A stretch of DNA of 64,000 nucleotides from Hirsutella rhossiliensis (Eukaryota; Ascomycota; Sordariomycetes; Hypocreales; Ophiocordycipitaceae). Below, in pieces: positions 24,260 to 35,164 of this stretch (the stretch's first letter is position 1; the number at the start of each line of letters is the position of its first letter). The notes below the pieces were generated by a model. It saw only the letters and a list, made by a program, of their open reading frames with translations. It did not search any database and was not told the DNA's origin. Where the stretch lies: NCBI RefSeq assembly GCF_020360975.1, contig NW_025408669.1, positions 3,658,001 through 3,722,000 on the forward strand, in the 5' to 3' direction. The position numbers were made by a program, and so were the translations under genes.

Positions 24260-24663
24260 CAGTCACGAATCTTTACTGTCCTCGGACGCGGCGCGCACAG
24301 CACGATTGCCAACCAAGCGACTACAATCCGGCGTTGGGGAAGGGGATACATCATGTATTGGAGTCTTTTACGGAATCCTCAATCACAGGGGTCTGACGAG
24401 ACGATGGCTGCTCCTCAGGGCTTGGGGCACTTGGAGCCGTCGTCAATTTATCTTAAGAAATGAGTCAAAAAGTTCCCTTTGATTTTTCCCCCATGGTTGA
24501 ATACAGAGCGTGACTGGACATGTAGAAGCTGAAGAGCTCCCACCCCCTCGATGCATAGGATACAGAGCGTGCAAAGGAAAAATCGTCAGAAAAGAGGGCC
24601 CGCTGAAGCACTTTGGACACCAAGACCCACACGTTTCGTGCCGTCGTCAAATCCAGGCCGTCC
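24260..24663. other. Convergent intergenic space CSN6/VPS17
   Basis: About 400 bp between two stop codons of convergent genes. Only 3' untranslated sequence is expected, and no gene was seen. Confidence 0.5.
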
Positions 24664-26594
24664 TCAAAAGGTGCTCGTGGCCAGCCGGCTCGCCGCGTTC
24701 CTCGCGTCGATGCGATCCTCGTCGTCCTCGTTGGCGCCTCCGAGCCCCCCCGCCCCCGCGCCGGCCGCGCCTTGGGCCGAGTCTTGGTCCTCGTCGCCGC
24801 CGCCTTCGCCGCCCTCCTCGGCCACCTTGCCCATGATGAGGCTGCCCGAGACGCTGCGGCTCGAGGCGTCGGACCGGCGGGGCACTCCGCTCCACGCGTC
24901 GCCCCTGGGGCCCTGGCTGGCGGCGAGGCTGGCGCGCCGCGTGGCTGGGTGGGCTTCGCGGCCGAGGCGGCTCAGCCCGCCCGAGGCATCGATGGAGCGA
25001 ATGTCCGGGCGGACGGCCTCAAGCACGGCCAGCGTCCGGCGCTCTGCCTCAATCTCGCGGAGCACAAAATCCCTAATGCTCAGGCGCAGGTCTGCCGCCG
25101 TCCGCGTGAACCACTTGCGGCGCTCGAGGACCAGGTTTTTGGTCACGCGCGCCGTCTTGTTGTGGAGGTTCATCTCGCTCTGCCGCGCGTCATCGAGGGC
25201 CGCAATCGCCTCGTCCACCTTTTCGCGGCGCACGCTCGAGCTTGCCTTGAGGCGATCGGCCGCATTGAGTTTGTTGCGGGTGACATCCTGGGCTTGCAGG
25301 AACTCCCTGATGAGGATCTGGCGATTGGTGAGAGATTCCTTGACAATGAATGCGTCCTGGGAATGGTACTGAAACGGGTCCCCGATCGTGGCCGCTTCTG
25401 CCGTCGCCTGCGCCGCGTGGTAGTCGCCGACGGTCTGGACAGTCCTACCGAGCTTCCTGTATGCATTTGCGAGCCCGGGATGGGGCTCCTGGACGTTCAT
25501 GCTGCCCAGCTTCACCCCAAAGTCCGATTCTGCGAGACCGAGACCTGCGGATCTTGTCAGCCAAGTGTACAGAAGGCGGATTCGTGATGCGTGGCCGACC
25601 TCTTCGGGCCTTAACCATCCTATCGACCTTATGGCCAGCGTCCATGGTGCCAAGATAGAACAACTTGACGGCGGGACGGGCATCCGCAAGTTCAGGGGTA
25701 TCGTCAGGCGGTGGCGCAAATTGCTTCAGAATCTTTCTGCGAACGCCAGTCGCCGGCTGCTTCATCTTGACCATCGGGCTGTAGCCAAAATCACTCTCCA
25801 CAAAGAGAATCATTTCATCGTCTTTCATCAGTACGTCACTGCTACATACGTAGTTGAACCATCGTTGCATCGTGGCCTTGACGCGCGTTTCGTCTTCATC
25901 GGTGCCGGCGCCGGCGGCCGTGACGGGAGGTGGAACGGCAGGGACCAGGGCCTCGGGGTTCGCAGATATCAGGTGAGCGGCTAGTTTGACAAACTCGGAA
26001 TGAAGACGTCGGACGTCGCGATACTGGGTTGTGCGGAAACGGGGCAGGTTCGTCTGTACAATGTTAGCCGCCTGATAGGAGGAATGCGAGAAGCTTGGCG
26101 CCAATTACATGAATATCGAAGCGAAGAACAGGATCCTTCTTGCCGGTGCGTTCGAGTCCCGTGATCTTGGCCTGCAGTTTCAACTGAGGCTGAGATGGTT
26201 TATGCGGCAGTTGAGCCTGGCCGGGTTGCGCGTGTGGGCCAGCGGGCTGTTCGTGTCTCTGAGATGCCGGGGCCGAGCCCGCGAGAGGGTCGGAGTTATC
26301 TGCTTGCAAAGCGCCCGCCGGTTGTGGTCCGGCGGACGGCAGGGTGACCGGGGCTTCTGTTTCCGTCTCGGTGCCCGATTCAGCATTCGCCGTTCCAGGC
26401 CGCTGGAAGCCCTCGGCCTCGACGACCTGGTCAATCCCGTTGGATGCTTGCGGTGCGTAGGGAAAGGGAGGCTGCTGGCCCGACATGTTTTCGAAGCCGG
26501 AGCTGTTCTGCTCGGGAGACGAGATTGGCGAGTTGACCCATGGCGAGGCGCCAGCGGGGTCGTCTGCCTCGTGAATCGAGGCGCCGTAGTCCAT
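24664..26594 (-). CDS. VPS17: Retromer sorting nexin Vps17
   Basis: PX-BAR sorting nexin that pairs with Vps5 in the membrane-bending half of retromer, recycling cargo from endosome to Golgi. Exons 26594-26109, 26053-25600 and 25544-24664 give 606 residues; introns are 55 nt each, and the first has a GGCTAAC branch. The start at 26594 opens MDYGASIHEADDPAGASPW, the usual N terminus of filamentous-fungal Vps17. An unstructured region of about 140 residues is followed by the PX domain (LQAKITGLER, RDVRRLHSEFVKLAAHL, MQRWFNYV, about 140-265) and a Vps5/BAR-type helical domain (about 315-530: TVGDYHAAQATAEAATIGDP, VDEAIAALDDARQSEMNLHN). The C-terminal tail is acidic and glycine-rich. The gene shows no lesions. 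Its promoter is shared with the divergent BCP1 gene. Confidence 0.93.
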
Positions 26595-27255
26595 ATTTGT
26601 TTGTTTCTTTTCCTTGCCCGACTTGTTGGAACCAACTGACAGCCCGGGTCTGGGGGGCCGCGGTGGGCGGAGAGAGATGACGTTGACCTCGGTTGGCCGT
26701 GGCGAAGCGGGACAAGAACGAGGTCGGGGGGTTGGCTGTCGTGGCTTCACGCGTCAATCATGGCGCGAACGCGATGCACGAACGCTAGAATGCCTCCAGG
26801 GTCGTCGATAGTGGCGCGTTGGGTCGTACGTGTCGTCGGCGGAGCTGACAATGTGACGCCAAAGTTACGATTGCGTGCCACTTAAAAGGCTCTGGAAGTG
26901 AAGGGGAGCTCCGCACCAAGTTGAAGGCGGGGGTGCGTGCAAAGCCATTGGCCCAACAAGCGCGGCTTTATCGCGCTTAAAACAGGCGCTGAAGAGCTTT
27001 TATCGGGCCCAAAGCAGCCTAGTGCGGGGCAGTAACAAAAAAAATTTACGCGCAGACTAGTAAAATTGAGGATCAAAATTTCCACCGCTAATTATCAGCT
27101 TCCCTATCTCAGCAATCGACAAGGCGCCCGACCTGCCCAAAAGCCCTCGTCTCCAAGCTCGCTGTCGGCAACCATTTTCATTTCTGACGCATCCCCTCCA
27201 AGACAAACGAAACTCTCGAGCCCTTTTGCAATCTCGGCGAAAGAAATTCGCACCA
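26595..27255. promoter_or_regulatory. Divergent promoter VPS17/BCP1
   Basis: A 660-bp region between two divergent starts. No gene is seen inside. It should hold both promoters, but specific elements cannot be assigned by eye. Confidence 0.45.
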
Positions 27256-28205
27256 ATGGGCAAGAAGAGAGCGAGAGAGGAGGCCGCAAGTATCCCAGCA
27301 GCGGAGAACAGGGATGGCGATCGAATGGATGAGGACGAAGAGGAAAGCGATGACGATGAGGTGAACAAGACAGCCATCGCCAAACGCAGCCGCAGATACA
27401 TGGGCCATATTGACAAGAATAGTAGCATTTTCATACGCTACAAATAGAATTCGAGTGGTTCAACTTTGCGCCTGATATCGACTTTCACGGCACGAAGTCG
27501 CTGCTGCGGCAGCTGTTTGACGTCGATGCCAGCCTTTTCGACACGTCGGCGCTCGCAGACCTCATTCTGTCACAGCCGACAATCGGCTCGGCCGTCAAAG
27601 TCGACGGCAAGGAGAACGATCCCTACGCCATTCTCACCGTCCTCAACACCCACGAGCACCGCGCAAATGAGTCGATGAAGAAGATGATGGCGTACCTGGC
27701 GGAAAAGGCGAGGGCCAACGACTCCCTGGCCGCCATCGACGAGGTCATCAAGGCCAGGGCCCAGGTCGGTCTGATCCTCTCGGAGCGCCTCATCAACGTG
27801 CCGTCCGAGATTAGCGCGCCCATGTACTCGATGCTCATTGACGAGATGGAGGCTGCCGTGGAAGACAAGGAGCCGTACGAGTTTAGCCACTACCTCATCA
27901 TGTCCAGAGCGTTCCACGAAATCGAGTCGACTCTTGACGCTGACGATCGCAAGCCGAAGAAGGCAAGGGAGGAACGTGTTACACAATTCTTCCACCCCGA
28001 GGACGAGATTTTTCACAAGCACGCTCTGGCATACGGTAACTTTGTGTACACCAAGGAGGGAGATGTGGTATCGGATAGCAAGCGAGCGTTCCAAGAAGTG
28101 GGCATCCAGACGATTGGTCACATGATGTTAGTCGAGGGGAGCAAGTTTGAGGGCGCCGTCAAGGAGATAAATGCGTTGTTCAAACCCCAGCAACCTCAGC
28201 AATGA
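27256..28205 (+). CDS. BCP1: Bcp1/BCCIP family protein
   Basis: Homologue of yeast Bcp1, a nuclear protein acting as chaperone of a ribosomal protein and in export of a lipid kinase. The N terminus is MGKKRAREEA plus an acidic stretch (MDEDEEESDDDE). The folded domain follows: FEWFNFAPDIDFHGTKSLLR, SQPTIGSAVKVDGKENDPY, FHPEDEIFHKHALAYGNFVY, VGIQTIGHMML. Proposed exons 27256-27360 and 27426-28205 give 294 residues. The donor GTGAAC at 27361 is the only GT close by; the acceptor after TAG at 27425 is chosen because it keeps the frame, but residues at the junction (HFHTLQI) are not family-typical, so this splice site is uncertain. The stop lies 7 bp before the convergent chorismate mutase stop. 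Confidence 0.88.
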
Positions 28206-28212
28206 AGAAAGT

Positions 28213-29166
28213 CTATGCGTCGGGCTCCAACCTCTGCATCAGATACTCGACCTCGACCTCCTTGGTCAAGGGGATGACAAAGTCTTTGTACATGGCAACG
28301 ACGGCGTCGACGTCAATCTTCGTGGGACCCTCTGAGCCGTCGGGAGCGGCGGGGTCCTTGCCGTAGGTGAGGGCCTTGAGGCGGAGGCGTTCAAAGATGG
28401 ACTGCTCGACGGCCGCGTTTGTGATGGAGTCTGCGATGCCCTGGCGGTCGGCGGCCTTGATGAGACGCGTGTACTTTTCGGGGTCCGAGCGGAACTTTGA
28501 CTCGGCGACGAGCTTGCCGAAATGAATGCGGCGAGAGAGAGCCTGGAGGCAGGCAAAGTCGCAGGTGGCGGTGGATCCGTAGTTTTCCTCCGACTCGCCG
28601 CGGTCCTGACGGCCAAAGTCGGGGCAGACGGCGGGAAGGAACTTTTCAATGTAAAAGTGCTTGATCTTTGCGTTGACGTTGACGGTGTTTGCGTGGAGGA
28701 TCTTGGGGTAGTTGAGGGGCTTGAGGATGGGCTTCTGGAGGGCTTCGGGGAAGAAGGGGTATTCGTCGGGGGACTCGTAGCGGCGTATCAGCGACTGCAG
28801 CTTCTCCTGCTCGCAGAAGTACCAGTCGAAGAAGCTGAGGTCGCTGTTGGGGATGTGGATGGCGCCGGGGGTGTAGATTGTCTGCCGGCGTCGCATCGAG
28901 AGGTTAGGAGGAAGGCGTGCGTGGAGGAGGAACGAAGCGGGGAGATGGGCCAACGAGATGGGCCAACGGTACCTTGTTCAAGGCAAACTGGACCCTCTCG
29001 ATGAGGTGGAAGGTGATGGTGTCCTCGAGGCGGCTGCGGCGATGGATCAGCAAGCTGCGCCTTCTCTGTGTATGCGGGTGTATTTGTGACTGTACATTAA
29101 CTGGAACCGGATTCGCGATAGGTCGAGCGCCTTGCTTGCGTCGGCGACATCGACGACCGAGTCCAT
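28213..29166 (-). CDS. ARO7: Chorismate mutase
   Basis: Converts chorismate to prephenate, the first step toward phenylalanine and tyrosine; fungal enzymes of this AroQ type are allosteric dimers. Exons 29166-29096, 29033-28973 and 28881-28213 give 266 residues, the usual family length. The N terminus [20 protein letters not shown] continues after the first intron as [20 protein letters not shown], which carries the conserved helix-1 arginine. Other family segments are [48 protein letters not shown] and [10 protein letters not shown] at the end. The second intron has a CCTAAC branch. No lesion is seen. It is convergent with BCP1, with only 7 bp between the stop codons, so the transcripts must overlap. 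Confidence 0.95.
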
Positions 29167-31538
29167 GTTGTGCAGCGAGCGAGCGGATGGATGCGCCAAA
29201 CCGAAGAGTAGCGGAGTAGCTGGCGATGCGAAACCGGCGATTCGCTTGCGTTGCGAGCCTCAAGGTCGATGCGTTCACAGTCGGGAAAGTGAATCTGTGG
29301 TGACGATGTCAGGACAGGTGGTGGAAAAAGCAAGTTTAGTTGAGGCGGAGTCGTTACGCATCTCGGACCGAGACATACTAAAGTGCCTGCGAGAGCGTGT
29401 GCCTGTACCTGGCACCACTAGCACCCTTGGCGGCCGCCGTATGTATCGGCACTTTTATTTGGTTTCAGGGTCGCAGCGGGGGCCACAGAGGGGCAATGCG
29501 ACTGTGCTGTCCATCCCTTTGGCTGCGGTATTAATTACGGCCACCCCTAAGTAGCTGGACCCACAGCCCCCGCCTTTGTCAGCAGCTACTCATCCCCTAA
29601 CTCGCAGAGCTAGAAACTCGCAACAGAACAGAAGAGCTTTCCTTGTCATAGATGCACGGTGAGGTATATACCGTAGCTTTGGCACCTAGATTCGCCGTGC
29701 CATGATGTACACAGTTCGCATTAGTCGGAAAGCATAGTCGCACTAGGATGATCCATTCTGGGTAATTCGCGTCGTTGTCTTTTGAGTATACCCCGATTAG
29801 GAAACCGGGAGCTCGAGTCAGGCTATGCAGATCGACTATTGCTTCGGCCGCTCGGGGATCAGAGGGCATTGTCTGTCAAGCTCCCAGTCCAAGGCCCAAC
29901 CAGCATGCCAAACCGTCATGCAATCTATCTTCATCAAACCCGGCGCCTCCTCCATGACTCCACTCGAACCTCAGACCCAGCAGCCAAAGGCTGTTTCCGG
30001 CTGTGGGCAAGTGGTGCCTCAGAGGGCGCATGCAATCTGTGCCGAGCAATGGGGTTCCGCAAGCTATCTAGTACCTAGCATCAGTCCGCCGCCGTCTTCT
30101 CCCCATTAAACTCCTCAGGTTGAGTAAAACAGTAGCCTCTCTGGTCGGCAAGCAGCCGCTGCGGCTCGGCGCCTCATTCGCGGCCAACCATGAAATCGCA
30201 GTTGTAGTGCGTGTGGCCAAATGCTCAGAGCTTGACGCCGGGGCTCGTAAAGCATCTCTCTCCTGTCTGGTCGGTAGATAAGCCGCTGGTGATGAGTTTC
30301 CTTCTGGTTCCCGGAGACAAACAGGACGGACCGGAACCGGGCGAGCTCCTTGGACAAGAAGGTCAGGCATTCATCCTTGCGCAACACGATGTTGCCGAGG
30401 TCCTGGAAGCTTCCAGGTGCGGGTCCGACACGACCTGAACCGCCACCTTGTCTGCAGTATGGCGATTGGATTAAAGCCGTTGGGGGCCTGTGTGGGATAA
30501 TCAAGGACGAAAAGGTCACATTGTGGATTGGGCAGAGCTCCGCGCGTATATGCAAGAGCTTTCAAACCCGTTCACTAGACACCTCAGCAAGCGCCATTTA
30601 AATGCCGTACTGTGGATACGGATGGATAGATACGTTACTGTCAGGACAAGAAAGGGCCTATAATACGCGTTAGTAACACCTCTATTGGGGGTGCCCTCAT
30701 TTTGCATGGTGTAGCGGTATTTTACCAGCTTGACAGTTACCTATTGAGTTACTCAACTCGGGGTTATTGCTCACAGACTGAGCCGACTCTCCCACCACAT
30801 GCTTCCGCCGTTGCGAATTCATGCTACGTGGTTCCTAGGAGCGCATTTCAATGCCAGCCCGGCTTGCCATCAAAGTATATAAGTACGCATTAAAGCACAA
30901 GAATCTAGACACTACTGCCCCTAAGAAAACTCGGGTCCGGTGTAAAGCCGCGCCACTATTCGAAACGGCGATATAGATCTCCCTATTCTGTAGCTAACGT
31001 TCCCATAACGTCAACCAATAAAGTGTTTGCTTGTTTCAGCTCAGCAAGGAACTCGAAGCGGAACAACGAGTCCCCTTGGGAGAATTCAAGAGATTAAACA
31101 TACGAATCTTTATCCCTGGCAATGAAAGAAAATACCCACTGTATGAGAGTTAATGAAGCAGGAGCCTCTTTTATTCCTTTAGTGAGCCGGGGGTGACCGA
31201 GGTGACTGCCCTGACTCCTGACAAACGAGGCATAACGATGTATAGAGATCCACGGCATAACTACATCCTGACATATCGCATTGCGGTATTTCCTCAAATA
31301 ACCCAAATAAAGTCTGCATTGATTATGATGCAACCCTCGTAAGCAACTACGCACTAGCCATGAGTAGCATATTACTCAAGTATCAGTTTATAGCAGCACT
31401 CTCGAATAGATATAAAACCCTATAGACGACACCATATCTCATGTGTAGACCCCAAGCTTCAATAGCACTCACGTCCATTCAAAACTCTCAGTCGCCGTTT
31501 CTTCACACCCATTAGGTCGGAATTACTCGTTCATCATC
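29167..31538. other. Intergenic, no gene recognised
   Basis: A 2.4-kb stretch with scattered frames up to about 146 codons, none with a recognisable domain or joinable exons. The last 600 bp are AT-richer and should include the metalloprotease promoter. It marks the change from housekeeping to accessory content. Confidence 0.35.
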
Positions 31539-32708
31539 ATGCTATCTTTCACTCGGGCTTTGATAACCGGTCTACTGGCCGTTGGGGCCATGGCGGTCCC
31601 TCCTGTTTACCCTGGCTTTAATCGTCCCCCTGGCCTTCCATTTGATACATATGCGTTTCCAGACGAGCTGGTTGCCGCCTATCGAGCCGCTGATGCTGCA
31701 GAAGCCAAAAGCAACTCACTGGGTCGTAGAGACGAACGCCTTATCGATTTATACTTGCACGTCATCCAACACCCCACAAAGCATGAGCACGACATCAGTG
31801 TATGTTGGCGCGGCCACTTTCAATGGCCAGCCTTGAGCGTTGAGCTGATAAATTGGGATACATATAGGACGAGAGACTGCAGGAACAGGTGCAAGTGCTG
31901 AATGACGCCTTCAAGCCCCACCAATTCCAGTTTACTCTAAAGAACACAACCCGAACAACCAACGAAGCCTGGTTTGCCCCTGGCCGGGCTGTAGAGGGGG
32001 AAATGCGGTGGACCCTGCGACAGGGTGGAAAAGACGCCCTGAACCTGTTCTTCTTTCAACTCCTAAACTTGTCAAAGAAGGCGTCGCCCGTCGTTTCTAG
32101 CGGTGAGAACTGCGTCGAATATTCCAACGGTACCACCACTTGCACGCCGATCACTGTCTCCGATACAGGACCTCGCATCACCACCCAGCGCTTGGGCGAC
32201 TGTCTTTCTCCTGGTACATGGCTAGATAATTCATGGCAGCTACACTGGGACGGCTGCAACATAGATATTAGTGCTCTCCCACACGGTTCAGATCATGAGT
32301 TTAACATGGGGAAAACAGCTGTCCATGAGGTCGGTCATTGGCTCGGCCTTGGACACCCATTTCCTGACGGACCTGGTTACAACCAGAATCCGAAGATTTG
32401 CGACCTCAGCGTGTCTGACTTGGTGGATGATATTCCGGTCTGCTACCTCAACTGGGATTTGCTGGGGTCCGACCTGTGCCCTCAAACGGAGATTGACACC
32501 TGCCCCGACCACGAGGGCAAGGATCCTATTCACAATTATATGCATTATACCAGCGAGTACGTGTGCCGACTCTCATGTTGTTCAGGGTTCGGAATAAGTT
32601 TAACAATTGCTAACATGAGACTATAGCGCGTGTAGGAACGAGTTCACTCCTAAACAAGCTCATCGCATGGAAGAAATATACAGCTTATACCGCTCCAAGA
32701 GCTCTTAA
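31539..32708 (+). CDS. Secreted M43-type zinc metalloprotease
   Basis: Extracellular metalloprotease of the pappalysin-like M43 group (fungal MEP-type). Exons 31539-31799, 31868-32556 and 32627-32708 give 343 residues; introns of 68 and 70 nt start GTATGT and GTACGT. A signal peptide is clear (LITGLLAVGAMAVP, cleavage near residue 20), followed by a short pro-region ending around GRRDE. The zinc motif HEVGHWLGLGH spans residues 240-250, preceded by NMGKTAV. The downstream block DPIHNYMHYTSDACRNEF holds the Met-turn methionine, and the last exon has FTPKQAHRMEEIY. Cysteines are placed as in the family. Substrates are unknown. A broken copy of this family lies at 3.85-4.3 kb on the other strand. 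Confidence 0.92.
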
Positions 32709-33299
32709 GGTGCAGTCACACAGAAATTTCGTCGACTTCTGAATGAGGCAGTCCACCAGATTCGTCGTTGGCATAGGCTCGCAAGTGATGTATATAGTCG
32801 GCTTATTCAAGTTTCTATCTACTTCATTTTATTTTACTTGCTACGTGGCAGAAACGCCTGACTTGAGCCAGTTGTGCGAAATTGTATCGAGGACGCACCT
32901 AGAGACCGGAATACCGAATCAGAGCTGTAACGAATTCGAGGATGTTTTTTAACAAAATTCTTCTCCCAGAAGAGCAGTTTACCAGTCAGGTTGAGTACTA
33001 GCAGCGCTGGTTCAAACCACTGGGTAGAATCACCAGGATGTGCGAAAGAGAACATTGATTAAGACCCCAAACCCAGACGATATTGATCATCCCGCAGCAG
33101 CCGATTCTGATATTCTGTTTGGCTCTCGATAAATTCTATCAGTTGGCTGTGTGCTCGAGCGCCATATGGCCGTTGCAAGAAGCCGGGATTCAATAGTTTG
33201 AGCTTTCTCGAGGCGGTCGAGAATTATGTCTGCCCTCTTTTCGCTGGTTAGGCCCAACGGATAGGTCGAACCCTCCATAAAGGGGTTAACTGGGCTCTT

Positions 33300-33950
33300 C
33301 GAATCGGTCAATCTGTTCAAATGTGTACCTTCGCGAAGGCAGAAGGTCGGACGTTTACGCCCAAGCAGTATAGCTGCCCCATGGTCTCGAGGAATAAGAC
33401 AGTGTCGCCTTTGCCGCGGGTAAGACACGAGAAGTATTGACCAGAAGCCACTTTTTCGGCGTATATTTGCCCAACTTTGATGTGGCTGGAAGCGTCCAGG
33501 ATATCATCGTCCAGCCTTTTCGCAGCCGAGTAAAATAGCGCCACGGGTTTCTCCATGTTGTCTTTCCAGCACTTAGATCCAAAGTCGCCGACTTCGGAAA
33601 ACACCCTTGCTCTTACACTCGAAACAAATGGCATGCGAGGCGCTCGGGGCTCGACATGTCTACTTCGTACTTACGAGGTTGTAATAGACGTCGCTAACTT
33701 GGTGCATTTGATCTACGTGGGCGATGTCATCATCCAACATTCAACACCGAAAACATTGGATAGAAGAAGAAGGGGGCAGGGGGAGAATCTACGTGAGTGG
33801 TAAGCCATCTCCACGTCAAGTCGGCGGACCAGAGTGTCGGGGTGGTCGTTCTTGACAGCGGCCATTATTTCTTCTCGTGGCTTGACATTGCCACTCAGGG
33901 CAACGCTGCCACTGCTGTTGCCAAAGGGCAATCTGAACTCAGTGGCCATT
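33300..33950 (-). pseudogene. Relic of polyketide synthase acyltransferase domain, C-terminal half
   Basis: On the minus strand, pieces of a PKS acyltransferase domain occur in correct order but in more than one frame: SVALSGNVKPREEIMAAVKN, then RRLDVEMAYHSR (family V-x-Y-H-S-H), then FVSSV and CWKDNMEKPVALFYSA (family YWxxNLxxPVxF), then YFSCLTRGKGDTVLFLETMG and LYCLG. Upstream and downstream domains (KS, DH and others) were not found next to it. It is a detached fragment of a reducing-type PKS gene and not functional. A related fragment lies at 39.3-39.6 kb. Confidence 0.72.
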
Positions 33951-35164
33951 TGTTGATGAAGCGGAGGTTGTGTTTGGCCTGCGGGGAGGGAACCATAAAC
34001 AGTGATTTGTTGATTTGTACCTCTATTTGATCATCACAAGTAACAACACCTGCTGCGCCGTTGGCTACCATTTTCCTACCCAACCAGATGCCCACCTCGC
34101 TCCGCGGTCCCGACTGCGGCTCACCGACGCCAGCCCTCTCTTTTTCTCAGCTCACTCACGAGGCTATAGTCGAGACTCGCCATTCAAAAGCTGAGAACTA
34201 CCGCGATTGGGAGTTTCAGGATGGCGGGCAGCCTCCCGTGACACTGCGCGACGCTGTGGCATCCGCAATCTCGACCACCTCCCCGTGTACCTCGGCCGCA
34301 ATCGCCGGGTCAGACTGTGCCCCCTGCCAAGAACAGAATCGCCGAGGCGCCGAGGCCCCAACGACAGCTCTAGCCCGAAGCCCTTGCACTTTGAAGATCG
34401 CGGTACGCCCCTGGGCCGGGGCCAAGGTCCACCACTTGGCACCTAAAATCGTGGAAGCCGGCAGTTGGAACGTTCAAAGTGGCCCGACGTTCCCTGGCAC
34501 CTTGTTGGAACGACGGGGCATGACGTCGCCAACGACAACGAATGGGCTTACAAGGGATTGAGCGGGACAGTGCGCTTCGCCCACGGGCTTGAGGCGGTTA
34601 GCAAATGAGCAAGCTCGCTAGCCGGCACCCTTGTCGCCCTCCTGTACTATCGATTCTGGGACGCCAGCCGAGGGTGCTTGTCAGCTGAGAGAGTTGGATC
34701 AGGCGATTCTGGGAGCTTGCAAGAGGAGGATGCGGACAAGGCGGGCGATGGAGCTGAGCCAGACGGGGAAAAGGTGGATGAGCAGGCGGACTCTTGGTGC
34801 TACCCACAGAGCCTGTAACTGCCCCAGCGCCAAGCAAGGCAGCCAGCGCAAACAGCTGTGGCTAGACGAGGCCGTGGTGTGTCGTGTCGAGGCTCGAGGG
34901 CTGGGTGCTGAGCTCCGGGCGTCTCATCGCCCTTTGCGAGAGACAGGTAGCCATGAGCTGGGAGATCGACCGCCAGGGACACGGCGACATTGCCGTTTGG
35001 AAATGGCGAGTTTCTTCTTCGTAAACGCACCCCGCACGGGCCGAGGCCAAGCAAGAGGAAGCAGGTGAATGTATGCAGCACTGCTGCTGCTCTCATCACC
35101 CTCACTCGCTTCAGCGCCCAGGAGAATCGCGGTGACGGTCGAGCCAATCGTATCCTCCAAGCCC
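33951..35164. other. Intergenic, no gene recognised
   Basis: GC-richer than the sequence before it, with overlapping frames on both strands. A plus-strand frame contains PVTLRDAVA, which recalls heterokaryon-incompatibility domains, but the rest does not follow that family. No gene is supported. Confidence 0.3.

Noticed and set aside
24613..25587. Plus-strand open frame of 324 codons opposite VPS17
   Set aside because: Antisense shadow of the BAR-domain exon; Arg/Ala-rich with no motif.
26140..26158. tRNA B-box-like GTTCGAGTCCC
   Set aside because: Lies inside VPS17 coding sequence, and no A box or foldable cloverleaf surrounds it.
30068..30555. Minus-strand frame with coding-like composition (KDECLTFLSKELARFRSVLF)
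   Set aside because: No family recognised, no joinable exons and no start context; too weak to call a gene.
34200..34560. Possible heterokaryon-incompatibility (HET) domain hint PVTLRDAVA
   Set aside because: The motif is short, and the expected following LWVDxLCI block is absent in all frames.
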